Below, piece after piece: positions 33,612-42,295 of a DNA stretch of 64,000 nucleotides. Every line of letters begins with the position of its first letter. The stretch's first letter is position 1. Both the position numbers and the translations under genes were made by a program. Source of the DNA: CAZMXS01 sp964570325 (GTDB lineage Bacteria > Verrucomicrobiota > Kiritimatiellia > CAIQIC01 > CAZMXS01); the NCBI GenBank assembly GCA_964570325.1, contig CAZMXS010000001.1, forward strand, positions 62,001-126,000. Direction: 5' to 3'. The notes beneath the pieces were generated by a model, which was not told where the DNA came from, did not search any database, and saw only the letters and a program-made list of their open reading frames with translations.

Positions 33612-34276
33612 TCATGCCGGTGTTCAATGAGCGCGCGACAATCGTCCCGTTGCTCGAACGCCTGCGCGCCGTGCCGCTGCCCCTGGAGGTCATCGTCGTG
33701 GACGTCGGCTGGACCGACGGCACGCGCGCGCTGCTCGAGCAAAACCGCCGTCTCGCCGACCATCTCGTGCTGTCGGACGCCAACCACGGCAAGGGACATG
33801 CCATCCGGATGGGACTCGCCATGGCCACCGGGCCGGCGGTCATCATCCAGGATGCCGACCTGGAATACGACCCGGCTGAGTTTGTTCAACTCGTCGAGCC
33901 GGTGATCCAGCGGGGCGCCCGCGCCGTGTATGGGTCGCGCATCCTCAAGCGCAACCCGAAATGCTCCTGGCTGTTTTACCTGGGCGGGCGGTTTCTCAGC
34001 CTGGTCACCAACCTGTTGTACGGCACACGGATCACCGATGAGCCGACCTGTTACAAGCTGATCGAGACCGCGACGCTCCGCCGAATGAACTTGCGCTGCG
34101 AAGGCTTTGAGTTCTGTCCGGAGGTCACCGCCAAACTGGCGCGCCTGGGCATCCCGATCGTGGAGATCCCCGTCACCTACAATCCGCGCGGCGTCGCGGA
34201 AGGCAAGAAAATCCGGTTTCGCGACGCCATCCTGGCCGTTTGGACCCTGTTGCGCTATCGGTTCTGGAAGCCATGA
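33587..34276 (+). CDS. family 2 glycosyltransferase (DPM1/dolichyl-phosphate-sugar synthase-like)
   Basis: A 229-residue GT-A enzyme that likely charges a polyprenyl phosphate with a sugar. LSVIMPVFNERATI opens the fold; the metal site is QDADLEYDP, followed by RAVYGSRIL, TDEPTCYKLIE and CEGFEFCPEVTAKLA, all typical of DPM1-like proteins without membrane anchors. The usual nucleotide-site text VDDGSTDGT reads VDVGWTDGT here, so one of the two acidic residues is lost. The ATG at 33587 overlaps the end of the upstream gene; longer in-frame starts would extend deep into it. It probably makes the lipid-linked donor used by the neighbouring membrane transferases. Confidence 0.88.
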   Translation: MAEFKLSVIMPVFNERATIVPLLERLRAVPLPLEVIVVDVGWTDGTRALLEQNRRLADHLVLSDANHGKGHAIRMGLAMATGPAVIIQDADLEYDPAEFVQLVEPVIQRGARAVYGSRILKRNPKCSWLFYLGGRFLSLVTNLLYGTRITDEPTCYKLIETATLRRMNLRCEGFEFCPEVTAKLARLGIPIVEIPVTYNPRGVAEGKKIRFRDAILAVWTLLRYRFWKP

Positions 34277-34364
34277 ACAAGATGCCGCTAATCATGTTGA
34301 AGACCGGTGCGCGGCTCAGCGGAGACGATTCGCCCGACCCGGAAACCTATCGGCGCCGGCCGAC

Positions 34365-35885
34365 ATGAACACCACCCTGCGTTATTTGATCCTCCCGCTG
34401 CTTGTCGGAACGCTGGCCTGCGTCTTTTATGCCGGCGCGCGCGCCGGCCTGGAGACCGACGACGCCTATATTTTTCTCCAGTATGCGCGCAACCTGGCCG
34501 GCGGCAACGGGCTGGCCTTCAATCCCGGCGAGACCAGTTTCGGCGTAACCAGCATCCTCTGGGTGCTTTTGCTGGCCGGCGCTCACCTTATCGCGCCGCT
34601 GGACTGGGTGGCGCTCGCGCAGGTTCTTGGTGGGTTGTGCTTCGCGGCTACCATCGTCCTCGTTTACCTGGCCGCGCGCCGTCTCGGCGGCGGCGACGCG
34701 CCCGCGTGGCTGGCCGCCATGATCATCGCGCTCGACGGGTTCATGATCACCAGCGCGCTCAGCGGCATGGAGACCATGCTGAACGCGGCGCTGTTCGCCG
34801 CCGTCCTTTGGGTCATCGCCGCCGGTTTGCTGCCGCGCCGCCCGCTGGCGTGCGGCGCCTTGCTCGGGCTGGCCTACCTGTGCCGGCCGGACAACCTGGC
34901 CTGCGCCGGGCTCGCCGGGCTTATCCTGCCGCTGCAGAACCGCTCGCGATTATTCCGCAACTGGGGCTGGTTGGCGGTCGGCTTCCTCTTGGTCGCGGGA
35001 CCGTGGTTGCTGATCCTATGGGTTCGTTTCCGCTCATTCGCTCCGCCGACCGGCACCGGCAAACTGCTGGTCTTTCTGCCGGACGTCTTCGGGTTCACCT
35101 ATGACGAGTTCAAGGCCATGGGCTTCGCAGCCCGCCTCGGACTGTTCGTCCGCGCGCTGCGCAACATGGCCTGGGAACTGAACTGGTATTCGTCACGCGT
35201 GGTGACGCTATTGATCGCGTTGGCCGCGCCCGGCCTGGCCTATGGTCTGTTCCGGCTCAAGGACTCGCGGCCGGCCTGGATCTTCCTGGCGGGCTATGCC
35301 GGCATGCTGATCCTGCTCTACGGCTTCCTCTTTCCGCTGGTGAAGGCGCGCTACCTGGTGGCCGCGCATGTTGCCGCGGCCATCATCGTTCCCGCCGTGA
35401 CCGCCCGGCTGCCCGACGGGGCGCGTCTGAAACGGCCGGCGGGCGCGCTGCTTCTGCTGTTGCTCGCGGTCAGCGCGGGCCGCTACCGCGATTACTATGC
35501 GCGCGGTGTCGCGCACTGGCAGGCAGCCGCCGACCTCGGCCGCTGGCTGGCCGCGCACAGCCCCACCCAGGCGGTCGTGGCGCTGGAACCGATCGGCGCC
35601 ATCGGTTTTTATTCCCAACGCCGGATTCTCGACCTCGGCGGCCTGACCGATTACAGTGTCTGGCCGTATATCCGCCGCGGTGTCTTGAGCACGGCGGACC
35701 TGCCCGGGCTGTTCGCGCAGCGCGGGGTGAACTACATGGTGGATTACGACAACAACCCGTGGTTGACCGAACTGGTCGCGCGAGATCCCGGCCGCTATGT
35801 CTTCGTCAAATCATTCCGCTACCGCCATGACTGGCGGGGCAGCAACGCGACCGCGGCGGTGTGGTCGCTGTACGAACTGAAATGA
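34365..35885 (+). CDS. GT-C-type membrane glycosyltransferase
   Basis: A 506-residue polytopic protein with about ten to twelve hydrophobic segments. The first periplasmic loop reads GLETDDAYIFLQYARNLAGG, a clear version of the DD/ED motif that serves as catalytic site in mannosyl- and arabinosyl-type GT-C enzymes. NPGETSFGVTSILW comes next. The C-terminal part is a soluble periplasmic domain (VVALEPIGAIGFYSQRRILDLGGL). Such proteins use polyprenyl-phosphate sugars, and the DPM1-like gene immediately upstream could supply them. The frame is open far upstream, overlapping that gene; the ATG at 34365 begins at the first membrane segment. The stop overlaps the next start as ATGA. Confidence 0.84.
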   Translation: MNTTLRYLILPLLVGTLACVFYAGARAGLETDDAYIFLQYARNLAGGNGLAFNPGETSFGVTSILWVLLLAGAHLIAPLDWVALAQVLGGLCFAATIVLVYLAARRLGGGDAPAWLAAMIIALDGFMITSALSGMETMLNAALFAAVLWVIAAGLLPRRPLACGALLGLAYLCRPDNLACAGLAGLILPLQNRSRLFRNWGWLAVGFLLVAGPWLLILWVRFRSFAPPTGTGKLLVFLPDVFGFTYDEFKAMGFAARLGLFVRALRNMAWELNWYSSRVVTLLIALAAPGLAYGLFRLKDSRPAWIFLAGYAGMLILLYGFLFPLVKARYLVAAHVAAAIIVPAVTARLPDGARLKRPAGALLLLLLAVSAGRYRDYYARGVAHWQAAADLGRWLAAHSPTQAVVALEPIGAIGFYSQRRILDLGGLTDYSVWPYIRRGVLSTADLPGLFAQRGVNYMVDYDNNPWLTELVARDPGRYVFVKSFRYRHDWRGSNATAAVWSLYELK

Positions 35886-37057
35886 ACGTCGCCTTGATAG
35901 AGCCGTTCTATCCGCCGGCCCGGCGGGAAGGCGGCATCGCGCATTACACCCAATGCCTGGCCCGCGCGCTGGCCACGGCGGGACACCCGGTGCGAGTGCT
36001 CACCAGCGATGAACATTTGAGCGAGCCGCGCGCCGACGCGCCGCCCGCCGGTGTTGCCGTTGAAGTCTTTCCGCACCCGTGGACCCGCGCAACCGCGCGG
36101 AAGATGGCCGCCCACCTTCGCCAATCCGGCGCGGAGTTCGTGCTGCTGCAATACTCCCCCGCCTCCTACTCGACCGCTTTCAAACTGGCCTGGCCGTTGA
36201 TTCGCGGTCCGTTCAAAAAAGCGGTCAGTTTCCACACGCTCTGGGGCGGCAAGCGGATCAACCAGCTCATCGCGCTTCTGCTCCTGCATGGCTCCGACTT
36301 CACCATCGCCACCAATTCGGAAATCGTTTTCCTTTTGCACAAATATCTGCCGCGCGGCCTCAAACAAAATTACCATATCCCCATCGGCCCCAACATCGAA
36401 CCCGCGCCGGTTGCGGCCGCCACCATAGCGGCTTTGCGACAACGGCTGGGGCTGCGGGACAACGCCATCTTTTTCGCCTATTTTGGTATGGTTTATGCGG
36501 GGAAAGGACTTCGACTGCTTATCGAAACCGCCCAGGTCGCGGCGCAGCAAGCCAGTCCGGACTTTCAACTGTTGCTGATTGGCGGCGGGATTTCCGACGA
36601 CCCGCAAGCACAAAGCGAACTGGAGCAATGGATCGCCCAGGCGAAGCTGGACTGGCATGTCATCCGAACGGGGCAACTGCCGGCCGCGGAAGTGTCGGCC
36701 CTCTTACAATTGAGCGCGGCCGTTATCTTGCCCTTTGAATCCGGCGTTAGCGACCGGCGCGGCAGCCTGATGGCCGCGCTGGCCCACGGCAAAGCCATTG
36801 TGACCACGCCGCCCTGCGTGCCGATCCCATTTTTTATCAACGGCGGCAACATGGTCTGGCCGGAAAAGCCAACACCGGAAGCGCTGGCAGAACTGCTCCG
36901 AAAAATCTGCGCCGATCCTGCCCGGCGGCGCGCGCTGGAAGCCGGGGCGGCCCGCCTCGCGCGGTCATTCGCCTGGCCGCGAATCGCGGCGGATCATGTC
37001 ACCGTCTTTGAAGCGATCGGCAGGATGACGCGATGTTCCATAAACTCGAACAACTGA
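35882..37057 (+). CDS. family 4 glycosyltransferase
   Basis: A 391-residue GT-B enzyme. The N-terminal acceptor domain begins MNVALIEPFYPPARREGGIAHYT, with the glycine-rich loop typical of GT4. The C-terminal nucleotide-sugar domain contains AYFGMVYAGKGLRLLIE, LLLIGGGISDD, and the region ILPFESGVSDRRGSLMAALA, which corresponds to the E-x7-E site but is modified. The ATG at 35882 overlaps the previous stop by four bases, and its own end overlaps the next gene by 25 bases. It therefore belongs to a tightly coupled glycan operon. Donor and acceptor cannot be told. Confidence 0.86.
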   Translation: MNVALIEPFYPPARREGGIAHYTQCLARALATAGHPVRVLTSDEHLSEPRADAPPAGVAVEVFPHPWTRATARKMAAHLRQSGAEFVLLQYSPASYSTAFKLAWPLIRGPFKKAVSFHTLWGGKRINQLIALLLLHGSDFTIATNSEIVFLLHKYLPRGLKQNYHIPIGPNIEPAPVAAATIAALRQRLGLRDNAIFFAYFGMVYAGKGLRLLIETAQVAAQQASPDFQLLLIGGGISDDPQAQSELEQWIAQAKLDWHVIRTGQLPAAEVSALLQLSAAVILPFESGVSDRRGSLMAALAHGKAIVTTPPCVPIPFFINGGNMVWPEKPTPEALAELLRKICADPARRRALEAGAARLARSFAWPRIAADHVTVFEAIGRMTRCSINSNN

Positions 37058-38169
37058 TCAAGGCCCGGCGCAACCGGCCGTGGCTTGCCGCGGCGACCGC
37101 TGCCGGCCGGCCGCCGGGAGTTTTTCCGCCCAGCCTCGATAATCGGCGCGTACTGGTGATTCAATGGAACGCGCTGGGCGACTCCCTGATGACGACCCCG
37201 CTGCTGCGGCAATTGCGGACGCGCTTTCCGCAGGCGCGGATTGACGTACATTGCAAACCGGCTTCCGTCGCCATTTTCCAGGCGCAACCCGGCCTGCGCG
37301 AAATCATCGGCCGGAACCCGCGCGCGACGGCCGGCGCGCTATGCCCGGAAGTGGCCGCGCGTCACTACGATGTAATCATTGACTGCTCCGCCGACCTGCG
37401 CAGCGCGTGCCTGACCCGGGCCGGCGCACCCGCTTACAGCGTGGGGCTGGCCCGCCCGGTTCCGGCCGGATGGCGGAGGATCAACACCGGTGCGTTCTAC
37501 GACCGCTGCGTGCCCTACGATGAGGAGACCAACATCATTGACCTGCTCCTCCGGCTCGGTGAACCCTGGCTGGGGGTTACCCGCGACCGGCGGCTGTCCT
37601 TTGAAATCAGCCCAGCGGCAAGGCAGGCGGCCGACGCCTGGCTGACGCGGGCGGGATTGGCCGGGCTGGCGTATGCCGTGCTGCATCCCGGCGGCAAGTG
37701 GGCGCCCAAGCGCTGGCCGGAGTCATCCTGGGCCGCGCTGATCCCGCTGCTCATTGAGCGGAAACTGGAACTGGTGGTCGTCGGCCACACCGAAGACAAG
37801 GGCTTGGTCGAGCGGCTGCGCGATGGCGCCCCGGATCATGTGCGCCCGCTGCTCAATGCGGAACCCGGCCTGCTGGCGGGCGTGATCGCGCGCAGTCGCG
37901 GGGTGATCTGCAACGATTCGTTTGTCATGCACCTGGCCGGCGCGCTGGCGACGCCGACCGTCGCGCTATTCGGCCCCGTCCGTCCGGAGCGCGTCGCGGG
38001 GCCGCCGGATGACCGGCGCCGCGCCTTGTATGGCGGCCTGTTCTGCAGCCCGTGCGAACTCTACTTCACGGCCGATCGCTGCCGGCGCGGCCTGAACTTC
38101 TGCCTGCGCGCCATTACCCCGGAGTGGGTGGCCCGGGAATATGCATCACTCGATCTTGAAATGAATTGA
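37033..38169 (+). CDS. family 9 glycosyltransferase (heptosyltransferase-like)
   Basis: A 378-residue GT-B protein of the ADP-heptose:LPS heptosyltransferase group. VLVIQWNALGDSLMTTPLLRQL is the family start. AVLHPGGKWAPKRWP forms the nucleotide-binding part, and ICNDSFVMHLAGALATPTVALFGPVRPER is the conserved C-terminal signature. The late cysteines (FCSPCELYFTADRC) match the cysteine-rich end seen in many family members. These enzymes usually extend the LPS inner core or a similar envelope glycan. It overlaps the preceding GT4 gene, and its end precedes a further GT4 gene by 94 nt. Confidence 0.9.
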   Translation: MFHKLEQLIKARRNRPWLAAATAAGRPPGVFPPSLDNRRVLVIQWNALGDSLMTTPLLRQLRTRFPQARIDVHCKPASVAIFQAQPGLREIIGRNPRATAGALCPEVAARHYDVIIDCSADLRSACLTRAGAPAYSVGLARPVPAGWRRINTGAFYDRCVPYDEETNIIDLLLRLGEPWLGVTRDRRLSFEISPAARQAADAWLTRAGLAGLAYAVLHPGGKWAPKRWPESSWAALIPLLIERKLELVVVGHTEDKGLVERLRDGAPDHVRPLLNAEPGLLAGVIARSRGVICNDSFVMHLAGALATPTVALFGPVRPERVAGPPDDRRRALYGGLFCSPCELYFTADRCRRGLNFCLRAITPEWVAREYASLDLEMN

Positions 38170-38263
38170 CTTCAATGATCCATTCCCCTCACTAAAGTTG
38201 CATGCAGCGGGAAAGTCAGAAGCGTCTGGCGGATGAAGCGGTCAAACGGCCGGGCGATGCGCC

Positions 38264-39397
38264 TTGAGTTCGATGATCTGCCGGATTCTATATCTGCACC
38301 ACCAACCCAAGCTGGGTGGCGCGGAGCGCAGTTTGCTGAATTTGTTCGCGGGGCTTGACCGAAAACGGTTCGCGCCGATGCTCGCCGGGCCGGCCGCCGG
38401 GCCGTTCCCGGATGCGGCGCGCGCGCTCGGCGTGCCGGTTCGGCCGCTGGAGTTCCAATCGTTGAAAAATCTGCCGGCGCTTTTTTCCAATGCTTGGAAA
38501 ATCGCGCGGTTCGCCCGCGCCGCGGGCGTGGGCATCCTCCACGGCCAGACACCACGCACCAACCTGCCGGCCGCGCTGGCGGGCCGGCTGGCCGGAATCC
38601 CGGCCGTCTGGCACGCGCGCGTTCTGCTGGAAGCCGGCCTGTCGGACTGGGATCGCCGTTTTGCCTGCCTGCCGCGCGCGATCATCTGCAACTCTGACGC
38701 GATTCGCGCGCGGTTCGCCGGCATACCCCATTTTGCGGAGAAAACAGTCACCATCCGAAACGGCGTGGACACCGCATGGTTTGCCCCCGACGCCGTGGAT
38801 CGCGGCGCGGCCCGGCGGCCGTTCGGCATTTCCGCCAACTGTTTTGTCTATGGCTGTTTCGACCGGCTGGACCCGGTGAAAAATCATGAAGTGATTCTGC
38901 GCGCTTTCCGGACTGTCCACGCCGCGCATCCGGGAACCTGCTTGCTGATTGTCGGCGCGGCTTTCATCAACCCGGACGGCCGGCGCGCGGAACTGGAGCA
39001 TCTGGCCGCGGATCTGGGCCTGGGGACCGACGCGCGCTTCGCCGGTTTTATGGATGACGTGCGCGCGGGGATGGCCGCGTGCGACGCCATCGTGCAAGCC
39101 TCGCGCTCCGAAGGCTGCAGCCGGGCCATCTGCGAAGCGCTGGCAATGGGGCGGCCGGTCATCGCCGCGCGCGTGGGCGGCAACCCCGAACTGGTCACGG
39201 ACGGAGAAAACGGCCTGTTGTTCCCGGACAATGACGCGGCGGCGCTGGCGGCGGCGCTGGACCGATTGCTGACCGAACCGGGCCTGGCGGCGCGCCTGGG
39301 AGCGGCGGCGCGGGAACGGGCGCTGAAGGAGCTTTCGCTGGCGGAATATGTGCGCAAAACGGAAGCCGTGTATACGGACTGCCGGGACTCGTATTGA
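38264..39397 (+). CDS. family 4 glycosyltransferase
   Basis: A 377-residue GT-B enzyme. The N-terminal domain reads ILYLHHQPKLGGAERSLLNL, with the GGAE loop typical of GT4. The C-terminal domain has YGCFDRLDPVKNHEVILRAF, LLIVGAAF, and the E-x7-E signature in SRSEGCSRAICEALAMGRPVIA. Those glutamates contact the nucleotide sugar. It is the last gene of the plus-strand glycosyltransferase run and is followed by a 69-nt gap, then the convergent hybrid regulator. It could lie on the same transcript as the heptosyltransferase-like gene upstream. Confidence 0.9.
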   Translation: MSSMICRILYLHHQPKLGGAERSLLNLFAGLDRKRFAPMLAGPAAGPFPDAARALGVPVRPLEFQSLKNLPALFSNAWKIARFARAAGVGILHGQTPRTNLPAALAGRLAGIPAVWHARVLLEAGLSDWDRRFACLPRAIICNSDAIRARFAGIPHFAEKTVTIRNGVDTAWFAPDAVDRGAARRPFGISANCFVYGCFDRLDPVKNHEVILRAFRTVHAAHPGTCLLIVGAAFINPDGRRAELEHLAADLGLGTDARFAGFMDDVRAGMAACDAIVQASRSEGCSRAICEALAMGRPVIAARVGGNPELVTDGENGLLFPDNDAAALAAALDRLLTEPGLAARLGAAARERALKELSLAEYVRKTEAVYTDCRDSY

Positions 39398-39466
39398 GCG
39401 GTAAGGGTTCCCGACAGCGGTAGACACGCTCCGGATATAGTTATGGGGTTGAGGCGCCCCCTCGGA

Positions 39467-40600
39467 TCACCGGCAAGGCGCGGTTGAATTCCGGACTATC
39501 AGTTGGGCGGGCAGAATGGTCATCGTGACGGGCTCGCGGTCCTTGAAATGGCCCCATACCCGGCGGACCGCCAGGCGGCCCATCTGATCCAGATCCATAT
39601 GCACGGTGGTTAGCGGCGGCTGGGAAGCGGCCGCCCACGGTGTGTCATCAAAACCCGTAACCGACACATCGCGCGGCACATTCAACGAAGCCTGATCGGC
39701 CAGGAATTGAATCGCGCCCACAGCCATTTCATCGCTGAAAGCGCAAATGGCGGTGGGCTTAAAACCGCTCTTGAGCGCAGAGGCGGTCAAGCGCTGGGCG
39801 TTTTCGCGGCGTCCGTCACACACCATCACCGTCACACTATCATGCGGCAAGCCGGCGCGCTCAAGGGCATCATGAACGCCCGCCAGACGATCTTGCGTGG
39901 AGCGCAAAGCATCGCGGCCCGTGACGACCATGATGTTCCGGTGGCCGAGCCCGAGCAGATGATTCATCACCAAAGCTCCTCCGCCCCGATTATCCAGCGT
40001 GATGGCGCTGGCTGGGATGCCTGGATTCGCGCAATCCGCCAGGATGGCCGGCGGCCCCTGTTCAATGAGCCGGCGCATCAGGGAAGAATCCGGCATGCCC
40101 AGGTAAATCATCGCATCCAGTTGCGCGCGGGCCAGCCGGCTTAATACCCGAACCTCGGGCTCGCCAGCGCGTAACGGGATCATGACCAGGCTTCCCTGCA
40201 AGCGCGCAAGCTCATCGCGAATACCCTGGATGATTTCCACATGCGAGGGTTCCGCGTCTTTTGATTCCGGCGTAATCAAACCCACGGTCAAAGGACGCCG
40301 CTGCAAACTAAACGTCGTCAGCGGCCGGTTTTCCGCCACATACGTTCCCTGCGCGGGCACGGAATAAATAAGGCCCGCCGCATACAATTGAGCCAGACCC
40401 CGGCGAACCGTGATCTTGTTCAACGCGTATGTCCGGGCCAGATCGTCCATGGACGGCAGGCGATCTCCAGGTTTCAATTTTCCGCTTTTGATCTGATCGC
40501 GCACAATATCCGCCAACTGGCAATACAAAAACGGGCGCCCGTCTCGGTCACGCTTCAACGGTTGCGGCGGCCGCCCCGGACGTTTGGCCTTGTTCTTCAT
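39467..40600 (-). CDS. GntR-head / LacI-body hybrid transcriptional regulator
   Basis: A 377-residue paralogue of the regulator at 21252. The basic N-terminus (KAKRPGRPPQPLKRD) precedes a GntR winged helix (LYCQLADIVRDQIKSG, LPSMDDLARTYALNKITVRRG, YSVPAQGTYV). The effector domain is LacI-like (PLTVGLITPESK, ITLDNRGGGALVMNHL, DVSVTGFDDTPWAAASQPPLTT). It is divergent from the secreted carbohydrate-active gene set at 40.8-44.9 kb, across about 200 AT-rich bases with a clear inverted repeat. The likely model is sugar-responsive control of that set and of itself. Confidence 0.92.
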   Translation of the reverse strand: MKNKAKRPGRPPQPLKRDRDGRPFLYCQLADIVRDQIKSGKLKPGDRLPSMDDLARTYALNKITVRRGLAQLYAAGLIYSVPAQGTYVAENRPLTTFSLQRRPLTVGLITPESKDAEPSHVEIIQGIRDELARLQGSLVMIPLRAGEPEVRVLSRLARAQLDAMIYLGMPDSSLMRRLIEQGPPAILADCANPGIPASAITLDNRGGGALVMNHLLGLGHRNIMVVTGRDALRSTQDRLAGVHDALERAGLPHDSVTVMVCDGRRENAQRLTASALKSGFKPTAICAFSDEMAVGAIQFLADQASLNVPRDVSVTGFDDTPWAAASQPPLTTVHMDLDQMGRLAVRRVWGHFKDREPVTMTILPAQLIVRNSTAPCR

Positions 40601-40646
40601 TTAACCCTCGCTTGTCAAAATATATGTATTCTAGATGTATACCGCA

Positions 40647-40677
40647 ATAAACATTGTTACATTTCACAAATGTTTAT
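40647..40677. promoter_or_regulatory. inverted repeat ATAAACATT-N13-AATGTTTAT, candidate operator
   Basis: Perfect 9-bp arms (40647-40655 and 40669-40677) lie in the AT-rich divergent region between the hybrid regulator and the secreted gene set. Two copies of ATGTAT spaced 11 bases apart lie just beside it (40624-40629, 40635-40640). A dimeric GntR-type head could bind here. Nothing besides position and symmetry supports the role. Confidence 0.45.
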
Positions 40678-40802
40678 ATCACACGCTGATACACAAGCAA
40701 GTAAAAATCTGATCAATCAAATAAATTATTTGATAACCATCCTAGTATTATACCATTCTGCATACAACAAAAACCGGGTTATATGACGAAAGGATGCGAC
40801 CC

Positions 40803-42284
40803 ATGACGACGAGTACACCGGCAAATAGCTGGCGCAAGTTGGTGATCGGCAGTTGGCTGGCGGTCCAATTGGCGGGGGCGGCCCGCGGCAATCTCCTGAA
40901 TAATGGCGGATTTGAAGTCGGCTCAACGGGCGATAACTTTGCGGCCATTCAAGGATGGCCTATTTATTGGGGCGGCGAATGGGGCGGCGTTTTAGCGGAT
41001 GGCAGCGCGCAAGCGCCATATTCTGGGTTGCATTGCCTAAAGCTCAACGCTTACGGCGGCGCGTCCGGCACGTGGGAGAAGGGGCTCGGGCAGGGATTCC
41101 CCGCGGTTCCCGGCCAGATCTACAGCTTTACCGGCGCAATGGTTTCACCAGCCGGGCCAAATCGGTTTGCGCCGTCGAACGGGGTCTGTGTCCTGCGTTT
41201 GGAGTTCTTCAATCAAATCGGCGTCTCATTGGGCGGCGAAAATGCCACTCCTCTTTTCGGCCAGAATGGTCCCACGGATTGGACCGTCTTCGCCTCTGGC
41301 CCAATCCTGGCGCCGGCGGGAACGGTGACGGGCCGTTGTTTCATCCTGCATTGGCCGGGCGGTGATCGAACCGAGGATCAGTTCGTCTATGTGGATGACG
41401 TAGCGGTCAACACGACCGCTGTGGAACGGTCGGGGGCCATCGCCAATCCCGGGTTCGAGATTCGCACAGGGGCGCCATTGACATTGTCCGGCATTCCGTT
41501 CTGGACGGCTTTCGGGGATGGCGGCGCGGTCACGACGGAACGCGCGCGTTCGGGACAGCGTTCGCTGTTATTCTGGTATCCCGGCAGCTTGGTGGGACAG
41601 TCGTGGACCGTGTCGCCGGGCCTGGAATACGCCGCCGGCGCTTATCTGTCTTCGACCAACTTCACTTCAACCAACGCCTTCGGCATCGTCATTATGCAAT
41701 ACTTGGACAACACCGGCACCAACATCGTGGGGGAATGCCTTAGCCCACGGTTCGATGCGAACACCGGCTCAACGGATTGGCGATATTACGGCACCTCCGG
41801 CATCGCGCCCACGAATGCCGTTACCGCGCGCATGCTGGTGGGGATCGTCGGCACGGAAACGGACTACGGCTCATCCGTCATGTACGCGGACGACGCGCTC
41901 CAAGTGGGCCCGCTGTCCACCTGGGCCGCCTGGCAGTGGCGCTATTTCACCGCCACGAGCGGTGAGGCGGTTGCGGAGTCCGGTGATTTTGACGGCGACG
42001 GCTTCGCGAACTGGAGCGAGTTCATCGCGGGTACGGATCCCACCCAGCGTTCGTCCTGCCTCGCCCTGCAACCCGCCGGAGCGCAGGGAGCCGGCGCCGT
42101 CATTCGCTGGCCCAGCGTCAGCGGCCGCATTTACCGCGTGGAACGCACGACCCAGTTGGTTCAGCGGGGATTTGAAGTGCTGAGTTCCGGCGTACCGGCC
42201 ACGCCGCCGGCGAATGTCTACACCGACGCGGCGCCGCCGGCGATCTGCTTCTACCGGCTGCACGTTATCACTAATCAACCATAA
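40803..42284 (+). CDS. secreted protein with two carbohydrate-binding-like domains and the C-terminal calcium module
   Basis: A 493-residue exported protein. After a signal sequence (LVIGSWLAVQLAGAARG) two similar beta-sandwich domains start at NLLNNGGFEVGSTGDNF and AIANPGFEIRTGAPL. Such NxGFE openings are typical of CBM4/9-like domains. Then comes one calcium-loop motif, DFDGDGFANWSEFIAGTDP (about 395-415), and a final domain of about 70 residues (VIRWPSVSGRIYRVERT ... ICFYRLHV). No catalytic site is visible, so it may bind glycans for its neighbours. The ATG at 40803 is used because AAAGGA lies at proper distance; the ATG at 40794 does not have this. Confidence 0.78.
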   Translation: MTTSTPANSWRKLVIGSWLAVQLAGAARGNLLNNGGFEVGSTGDNFAAIQGWPIYWGGEWGGVLADGSAQAPYSGLHCLKLNAYGGASGTWEKGLGQGFPAVPGQIYSFTGAMVSPAGPNRFAPSNGVCVLRLEFFNQIGVSLGGENATPLFGQNGPTDWTVFASGPILAPAGTVTGRCFILHWPGGDRTEDQFVYVDDVAVNTTAVERSGAIANPGFEIRTGAPLTLSGIPFWTAFGDGGAVTTERARSGQRSLLFWYPGSLVGQSWTVSPGLEYAAGAYLSSTNFTSTNAFGIVIMQYLDNTGTNIVGECLSPRFDANTGSTDWRYYGTSGIAPTNAVTARMLVGIVGTETDYGSSVMYADDALQVGPLSTWAAWQWRYFTATSGEAVAESGDFDGDGFANWSEFIAGTDPTQRSSCLALQPAGAQGAGAVIRWPSVSGRIYRVERTTQLVQRGFEVLSSGVPATPPANVYTDAAPPAICFYRLHVITNQP

Positions 42285-42295
42285 GGAGCGCAACC